Origin: Nanobdellota archaeon
GTDB lineage: Archaea; Thermoproteota; Nitrososphaeria; Nitrososphaerales; Nitrosopumilaceae
Reading direction: 5' to 3'
Length of the DNA stretch: 11,852 nt
NCBI GenBank assembly: GCA_012030815.1
Contig: JAAUVF010000011.1
Span: 1-11,852, forward strand
Below are positions 6,754-11,852 of the stretch, piece by piece. The stretch's first letter is position 1. The number at the start of each line of letters is the position of its first letter. A model generated the notes under the pieces. It did no database searches. It was not told the DNA's origin and saw only the letters and a program-made list of their open reading frames with translations. Position numbers and translations under genes: made by a program.

Positions 6754-9185
6754 CTATGAGTTGTCTTTTCTGGGATTCTTGTATCTGAATTTATTGATTT
6801 TGATTAATTCTGCATATGACCCGAATTTAGACGAGTCTGAAATTTTATCCAATTCTTCATCTGATTCATCGTTTGTATCAAATTTTTTCAATATTTTATA
6901 ATTGGTGTTTCTCTCAGCTGGTATTCTTCCAATTTCTTTTACGAGTCTTCTTATTTCTTTTGGTCTTATCAATTGACCGTGATTAGATCCTGCTGAAGTT
7001 GAAATGCTTTCGTTGATTAGAGTTCCTCCAAAATCATTAGCTCCCCACATTAACAACAACTGTGACATTTTCTGTCCTTCTTTTACCCAAGACATTTGAA
7101 TATTATCTATCTGATTATTTAGTAAAATTCTTGCAATGGCATGTGTTAGTAGAACATCTTTACCACTACCCCCCTCTCTTATTTCTTCGTGTAGATGATG
7201 TTTGTACATTGGAGCCTCACTATGGATGAAATTTAGTGGAACAAATTCTGTAAATCCTTTTGTCTCTTTTTGAATTTCTCTTATCTTCACAATATGATTT
7301 ACTCTATCTTCTAGAGTTTCAACATGTCCGAACATCATAGTAGATGTTGTATTGATTCCAAGACTATGTGCTGTTTTGATGACTTCTATCCAATCTTTTA
7401 CACTGATTCTTCCTGGGGAAATTTTATCTCTTAGTTTTTGATCTAAAATTTCTGCTGCTGTTCCTGGAAGTGTGTTTACTCCTGCTTCTTTGAGTCTTTT
7501 TAGATATTCTCTGATTGTTGTTTTTGATCTTGATGCTCCGTAAAGAACTTCTTCTGGTGAAAATCCATGTATGTGTATGTCTGGCATCTCTTTTTTAATT
7601 TCTTTACAAATATTTTCATACAGATCTCCTTGCATATCTGGTGGAAGACCTGCTTGAATGCATACCTCTGTTGCGCCTAATTGGTGTGCTTCTTTTGCCC
7701 GTCTTACAATTTCTTCAGTTGGTAGAAAGTATCCTTCTTCTTCTCTAAAGTCTCTACTAAATGCGCAAAATCCACATTGCTTAATACATACATTAGTGAA
7801 GTTGATGTTTCTATTTACAACATATGTGACTGTGTCTCCCACCCTTCTATTTCTAATCTCATCTGCAACCAATCCTACTAAATGAAAGTCAATACCAGAT
7901 GTATTGTACAATCTTAATCCTTCTGATGCTGATATCTCCTTATCTGATAATGCCTTGTTTAATATTTCAGAAATAAAAGAATCTGATTTTTTCAGTAGGG
8001 ATTCTATGTTTACATTCATTTCCCAATAATCCTTCCTTACCAATCCTTCTTCATCTTCAATATCTTTCATCTTACCTCTTAACTCTTTGCCAATGAATGA
8101 AAAAAATTCTGGATATATTGGAAACCTACATTTTAATTCAAAACCTGCATCCTTTGAATCTCGTTCAATTTTTTTAATCTCTGGCCATGAAAATTCTGGA
8201 TTTACATAATCTGGTGTAAGTGGCGAAATTCCCCCCCAATCATTAATTCCTATGGATAGAAAACTGTGATATGAATTTGGAGATAAATTAGGTGGAATCT
8301 GTATGTTCATTTTTGGCATAATTATTCTTGTTAGTGCAACAATTATTTTGAAATAATTTTCATTAGCTGATGGGAAGTTTTTCATCTTAGTATCTTGTTT
8401 TGGTTGGAAGTTTTGAATGATTACCTCTTGAATGTTTTCATATTTTTCTTGTAGTTTTTTTATAGCAAAGATTGAATCTATTATTTCAATTGGTGTTTCA
8501 CCTATGCCTACAAGAATACCTGTAGTCATTGGAATTCTTAACCTTCCTGTATCTTCTAATACTTCTAATCTGGCTTTTGGTCTCTTACTTGAAGCAAGGT
8601 GATGAGGCATGTCTTTTTTGTCAATCGTTCGCTAACATTTTCTAACATTATGCCCATTGAGACGTTGGTTTTTTGTAATTCTTTTAGCTCTTCATAATTT
8701 AAATTTCCAGCATTAGTATGTGGGAATAATCCTGATTCTAATGCTAATTCTGATGCATGAATTAAATATTCAGCTGTTGATTTGAATCCATTTGTTTTAA
8801 GCCAATCTCGCGCCTCTTGGTATTTTTGCTCGGGTCTTTCGCCTGTTACAAACAATGCTTCTACACATCTATACTTTTTTGCAAGATTTAACAATTGTTT
8901 GATATCTTGTTTTGACATTAGCGATATTTTTTTTTCATTAGGTTCTGCCTTGTAAGTGCAGTAAGAACATGTATCTTTACATAAATTTACAATGTTGAAA
9001 AATGCTTTTTTTGAAAATGTAACTGAATCTTTTTTAAATTTTTTTCTCAATTTCTGAGATGTTGAAAATAATTCTTTAGGATTATTTTTTGATTTTTCAT
9101 ATATCTGTATTACATCTTCCCTAGAAATTGTTTTATTTTCTAAAACACTGTTTAAACTCTCAGAGTTTAACACTAGATCGTTCAA
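6754..9185 (-). CDS. cofGH: Fused FO synthase CofG-CofH (F420 biosynthesis), one frameshift
   Basis: Makes 7,8-didemethyl-8-hydroxy-5-deazariboflavin (FO), the redox core of coenzyme F420, from tyrosine and a ribityl-diaminouracil. The repaired protein is 810 residues with two radical SAM modules in the order CofG then CofH, as in actinobacterial FbiC. The CofG cluster is CKDTCSYC with Cys69, Cys73 and Cys76, followed by VTGERPEQKY; its C-terminal half includes NFQPK, NLSPN and GINDWGGISPLT. The CofH cluster is CIKQCGFC with Cys467, Cys471 and Cys474, followed by CIQAGLPPDM, HGFSPEEV and TSTMMFGHVE. The frame breaks at 8614-8619 in an A6 run on the coding strand; a seventh A joins the halves at KKDMPHH. 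The start is TTG at 9185 (GTG four codons on is possible); no ATG lies nearby. A TATA-like box about 27 bases upstream supports a leaderless start. The family fit is very strong. Confidence 0.93.
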
Positions 9186-9208
9186 TAGTTGGTGTTTTTG
9201 TCTGGAGG

Positions 9209-9216
9209 TATTTATG
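9209..9216 (-). promoter_or_regulatory. Putative TATA box of cofGH
   Basis: Minus strand reads CATAAATA, 24-31 bases ahead of the TTG at 9185, within the 41-base gap after htrA. Its position supports both a separate promoter for the FO synthase and the choice of the TTG start. Confidence 0.5.
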
Positions 9217-9226
9217 CTTGTACTGC

Positions 9227-10369
9227 TTATTTTCCATTTGGCCTTTCTTCTAAGGTAATTGTGATGTTGGTTGTTCTTCCGTCTCTAAGAACTTCTAAAA
9301 CCATTTCATCTCCTATGGATTTTGCTCTTTGTAAATGAATTAAAATATCGTCTATTTTTCTCACTTGTTTTTCATCCACTGATAATATTATATCTCCTCC
9401 AATTGGATATTTTACTCCGTCTACTTCTACTGTCTCATTTGAACCATGTATGCCAGCTTTTGCTGCTGGACTATCATCTACAACTGTGATTACAAGAAAA
9501 CCTACCGCGTCATTTAGATTCAGGACTTTGGCAAGATCAGGATCAATATCTCTGCCTGCAATTCCAATCCATGGATGTTGATATTTTCCATTTTCTATTA
9601 GACTAGGAACAATTTTAGCTAATGTTTGTGATGGTACTGCAAACCCTACACCTGTAAACTCACCTGTTGTTGATTGTATTGCAGTGTTAATTCCTACAAT
9701 TTCACCTCTCATATTCAACAAAGGTCCTCCGGAATTTCCTGGATTGATTGCAGCATCTGTCTGAATTACATCTGGAATAGAATATCCCGCACCTGAAGGT
9801 AAGAGTCTACCTAACTGGCTTACAATTCCTGATGTCATGGAACCCGATAACCCAAATGGGTTTCCAATAGCTGCTATGGGTTCTCCCACTTTGAGATTGG
9901 CCGAATCACCTAATCGTAATGGCCGTAATAATGATAAATCTGCATTGACCTTGATTACTCCAATATCTGTAAATTCATCAAAACCAACTATTTCTGCATT
10001 ATATGATCTACCATCCAAAAATGTGACTACTACTTTTTTACATTTTTAACAACATGTGAATTTGTAATTATGTGACCTTGCTTGTCAAAGACAAAACCAG
10101 AACCCACGCCGCTAGTGCCGTTAGATTGTTCTGATCTTTGAACATTAATTCTAACTACACCTGGCTCTTGAATTTTTCAAATATCTCTATTAATTGAAAG
10201 TTTTTTTGAATAATCTAAATACTTCTCCTGTCGCACTTGCGATTGGTTTATCATTTGAAATAACATCTGGTTTAACTGAAGTTGATGGTATTGTTAAAAT
10301 CACTGCAAAAATAACCGCGACAATTATTGCCCCCGTTATACCGCCAACTAATATTCCTGACTTATCCAT
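9227..10369 (-). CDS. HtrA/DegP-type serine protease, membrane-anchored, three frameshifts
   Basis: Trypsin-like protease with a PDZ domain that degrades or refolds damaged proteins on the outer face of the membrane. 381 residues after repair. An N-terminal membrane segment at about residues 5-28, after MDKSG, has no clear signal-peptidase site and probably stays as an anchor. The catalytic triad is visible: His106 in TNSHVV, Asp136 in FTDIGVI, Ser214 in NPGNSGGPL. A PDZ domain covers about 255-370, from WIGIAGRDI through SPAAKAGI to IILSVDEKQV. Three single-base gaps break the frame, all in A runs of the coding strand: 10201-10207, 10173-10177 and 10034-10039; adding one A to each gives a continuous protein. 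The ATG at 10369 is well placed, directly before the membrane segment. Neighbours are the glycosyltransferase 37 bases upstream and cofGH downstream. Three breaks within 175 bases could also mean a decayed gene, but the intact motifs argue against it. Confidence 0.9.
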
Positions 10370-10391
10370 GCAAAATCGATACCAGATTTTC

Positions 10392-10400
10392 TATCTAAAA
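10392..10400 (-). promoter_or_regulatory. Possible TATA box of the HtrA gene
   Basis: Minus strand reads TTTTAGATA, 23-31 bases ahead of the ATG at 10369, inside the 37-base gap behind the glycosyltransferase gene. The position fits; the base composition is only a fair match to an archaeal TATA box. Confidence 0.35.
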
Positions 10401-10406
10401 GCATTG

Positions 10407-11610
10407 CTATACACTTATTGAATTTTGAATATGATCTTTTAGGTAATATTTCCGTCCTCTCCATGATACTGTGCTTCTTTTTGCTTGAAGTAGCCCATTC
10501 AAAAAACCCAATACAACTACTAGACTACCTAATGGGGCAAATAACACATCCACCAATTTTAACTGTAATAATTTTTTTACTTCTATTATTGCGCCAATGT
10601 AAATCATAATTGTTGCAATCAGAGATACTCCAAATAATACTGAAAATGATATTGTTTCAAATAACCCAAAAATTGAATATGCTAAAATTGGAAATGGCAT
10701 AAATAGTAAGAACAGTACTGCAAAGAAACATCCGATTGCAATTTTTTTACTTTGTAGGTAAAGTGGGATCATTAATCTTTTTAGTGCATTCCAAAGAGTG
10801 CTTTTATCTCGTGCCCAAACTGCATCTATGAGATGGTCTCCTCTGACAATTTTCATTTTATGTCCTGATTCTTTCACTTTTTTTCCAAGTGCTCCGTCTT
10901 CAATAATTTCATGCTTACACTTTCATGCATCCCGACAGATTCGTATGTTTTTTGTTTAATGATAAAAAAACTACCAAAAAAATATGCTGTTTTCTTTGAT
11001 GGATCATTAACCCTAAGTGCTGAAAATCTGGTATGTAGAAATACTGAGATCATTGGTAATGTGATTTTTGTCCAAAAATCCATTACCTGCATTTTAGGAA
11101 TTGCTGATAATGCATCCAAATCAAATGAGAGTAAATGTGATACTGCAAGAGAGATAACGTTTTGTGAATGTTTAGTGTCCGCATCTGTAAATAATAGAAT
11201 TTCACCTGTGGCTTTTTTGTAACCTTCCATGCATGCCCAATTTTTCCCCATCCACCCGTCAGGTTTTATTTGAGCACTCACTGGAATTATTTTTGAATTC
11301 TTCTTTGCATAATCAGAAATAATTTTACCTGTTGAATCATCTGATGAATCGTCTATTACAATTATCTCATAATTCGAATAATCTTGTTCAATTAATGATT
11401 CTAGGCATTTTTCTATAAACCCCTCTTCATTTCTTGCAGGCAGAATGATTGATACTTTGGGATTGTTATGATCTTTTTTTCAAACTCATCTAGCTTTGGA
11501 GTAAATCTTACAGACTCTACCATTGATTTAATTAAAAATATCCATGCCATGGATACTCCAATCAAAATTACAGCTAATGAATAATTTAAAACATCTAAAA
11601 TTAATTCCAT
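10407..11610 (-). CDS. Membrane family 2 glycosyltransferase, two frameshifts
   Basis: 401 residues after repair. An N-terminal membrane helix (about 10-30) leads to a GT-A catalytic domain: VSIILPARNEE at 53-63, IVIDDSSDDST with Asp87-Asp88, a WMGKNWA motif at 120-126, the metal-binding Asp-Ala-Asp at 143-145 in LLFTDADTKHS, and IIEDGALGKKVKE around 236-248. Two to four hydrophobic segments follow (about 280-380), then a basic RSTVSWRGRKYY end. GT2 enzymes transfer a sugar from a nucleotide or lipid-linked donor. The WxGK and DAD arrangement resembles hopene-associated HpnB or carotenoid glycosyltransferases, so a lipid acceptor is possible but unproven. Frame breaks lie at 11474-11480 (A7 run, needs eight) and 10915-10916 (GTAAGC, needs one more A so that SVKHEIIEDG results). 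The ATG at 11610 is four bases... three to four bases behind the SRPBCC stop, so the two are one operon. Confidence 0.85.
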
Positions 11611-11614
11611 GAAT

Positions 11615-11852
11615 TTATCTCTCTATTTCTTCTTTGATCTTTTGTAATGCTTGTTCAGTTCCATTCTTGATGTGTTTTTTTATCATTCCGGTGAACAATC
11701 CCATCATACTCGATAATTTAATATCCCATTTTACATCAAGAATTGTTTTTCATCTTTAGCCATTAACGTAATTGTTTTATTTCCTTCTATGATTCCTTTT
11801 GTAAATAATGCCTCAATCTTTTCTTTTGGATACAGTTTTATCTCCTGCATGC
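11615..11852 (-). CDS. SRPBCC-fold (polyketide cyclase/START-like) protein, 5' end outside window, one frameshift
   Basis: Only the C-terminal 79 or so residues are visible; the gene enters from the right edge, and the Met near the edge is probably internal. After repair the sequence runs from a strand pattern (EGNKTITLMAKD, ILDVKWDIKLS) into a long amphipathic C-terminal helix (MIKKHIKNGTEQALQKIKEEIER lies at the end). That layout, especially the closing helix with an ALQKIK pattern, fits the SRPBCC superfamily, whose members bind hydrophobic ligands in a deep pocket. The frame breaks at 11746-11750, an A5 run on the coding strand that needs six. The stop is followed within four bases by the glycosyltransferase ATG, so both are probably co-transcribed; a ligand or lipid link between them is conceivable. 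Ligand and exact function are unknown. Confidence 0.65.

Noticed and set aside
4402..11852. The broken genes as true pseudogenes
   Set aside because: Each has a complete set of motifs on both sides of the break, includes likely essential genes such as purM, and has only single missing bases, mostly in A or T runs, with no premature stops from substitutions.
1..11852. tRNA, rRNA, CRISPR array, insertion sequence or prophage
   Set aside because: I saw no cloverleaf-like gene, spaced direct repeats, transposase or integrase motifs or terminal inverted repeats on either strand; the gaps are short.

Overview
The window looks like a piece of a Nitrososphaerota (Thaumarchaeota) genome, probably a Nitrosopumilus-like ammonia-oxidising archaeon. 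This rests on strongly AT-rich DNA, a class I (archaeal-type) lysyl-tRNA synthetase, an Elp3 with the archaeal Cx4Cx2C radical-SAM motif, a PAC2/PbaB-type proteasome chaperone, an F420-pathway FO synthase, and AT-rich TATA-like boxes about 25-28 bases ahead of several start codons with almost no room for a 5' leader. The lineage is an inference; no rRNA or tRNA gene is present to confirm it.

All real genes lie on the minus strand, so transcription runs from high to low coordinates. From upstream to downstream: the 3' part of an SRPBCC-fold gene (11852-11615), a membrane family 2 glycosyltransferase (11610-10407), a membrane-anchored HtrA/DegP protease (10369-9227), a fused CofG-CofH FO synthase (9185-6754), a small winged-helix regulator (6568-6221) with a PAC2-family proteasome chaperone 21 bases behind it (6199-5474), purM (5423-4402), a CPA2-type cation/proton antiporter (4327-3084), elp3 (2995-1391) and lysS (1387 to the left edge, incomplete). 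There is no gap over 300 bases; the largest (6569-6753) holds a TATA-like box, a perfect palindrome at the regulator's start codon and two weaker inverted repeats. No mobile element, CRISPR array, tRNA or rRNA was seen.

Six of the ten genes are broken by single-base frameshifts, nine in all, and every one is repaired by adding one base; eight lie in or next to an A/T run. This one-directional pattern looks like homopolymer under-calling in the read or assembly rather than gene decay, because protein motifs continue perfectly across each junction. Gene spans below are given for the repaired genes.

Themes: translation fidelity (elp3 makes the wobble-uridine modification, lysS charges tRNA-Lys; three bases apart), protein quality control (HtrA outside the cell, PAC2 chaperone with a C-terminal HbYX-like tail for the proteasome), cofactor and purine synthesis (FO synthase, PurM), and membrane or envelope functions (glycosyltransferase, antiporter). 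No wholly new system is evident. The most distinctive items are the palindromic operator touching the winged-helix start codon, the linkage of that regulator with a proteasome chaperone, the chaperone's HbYX-like tail, and the fused FO synthase.
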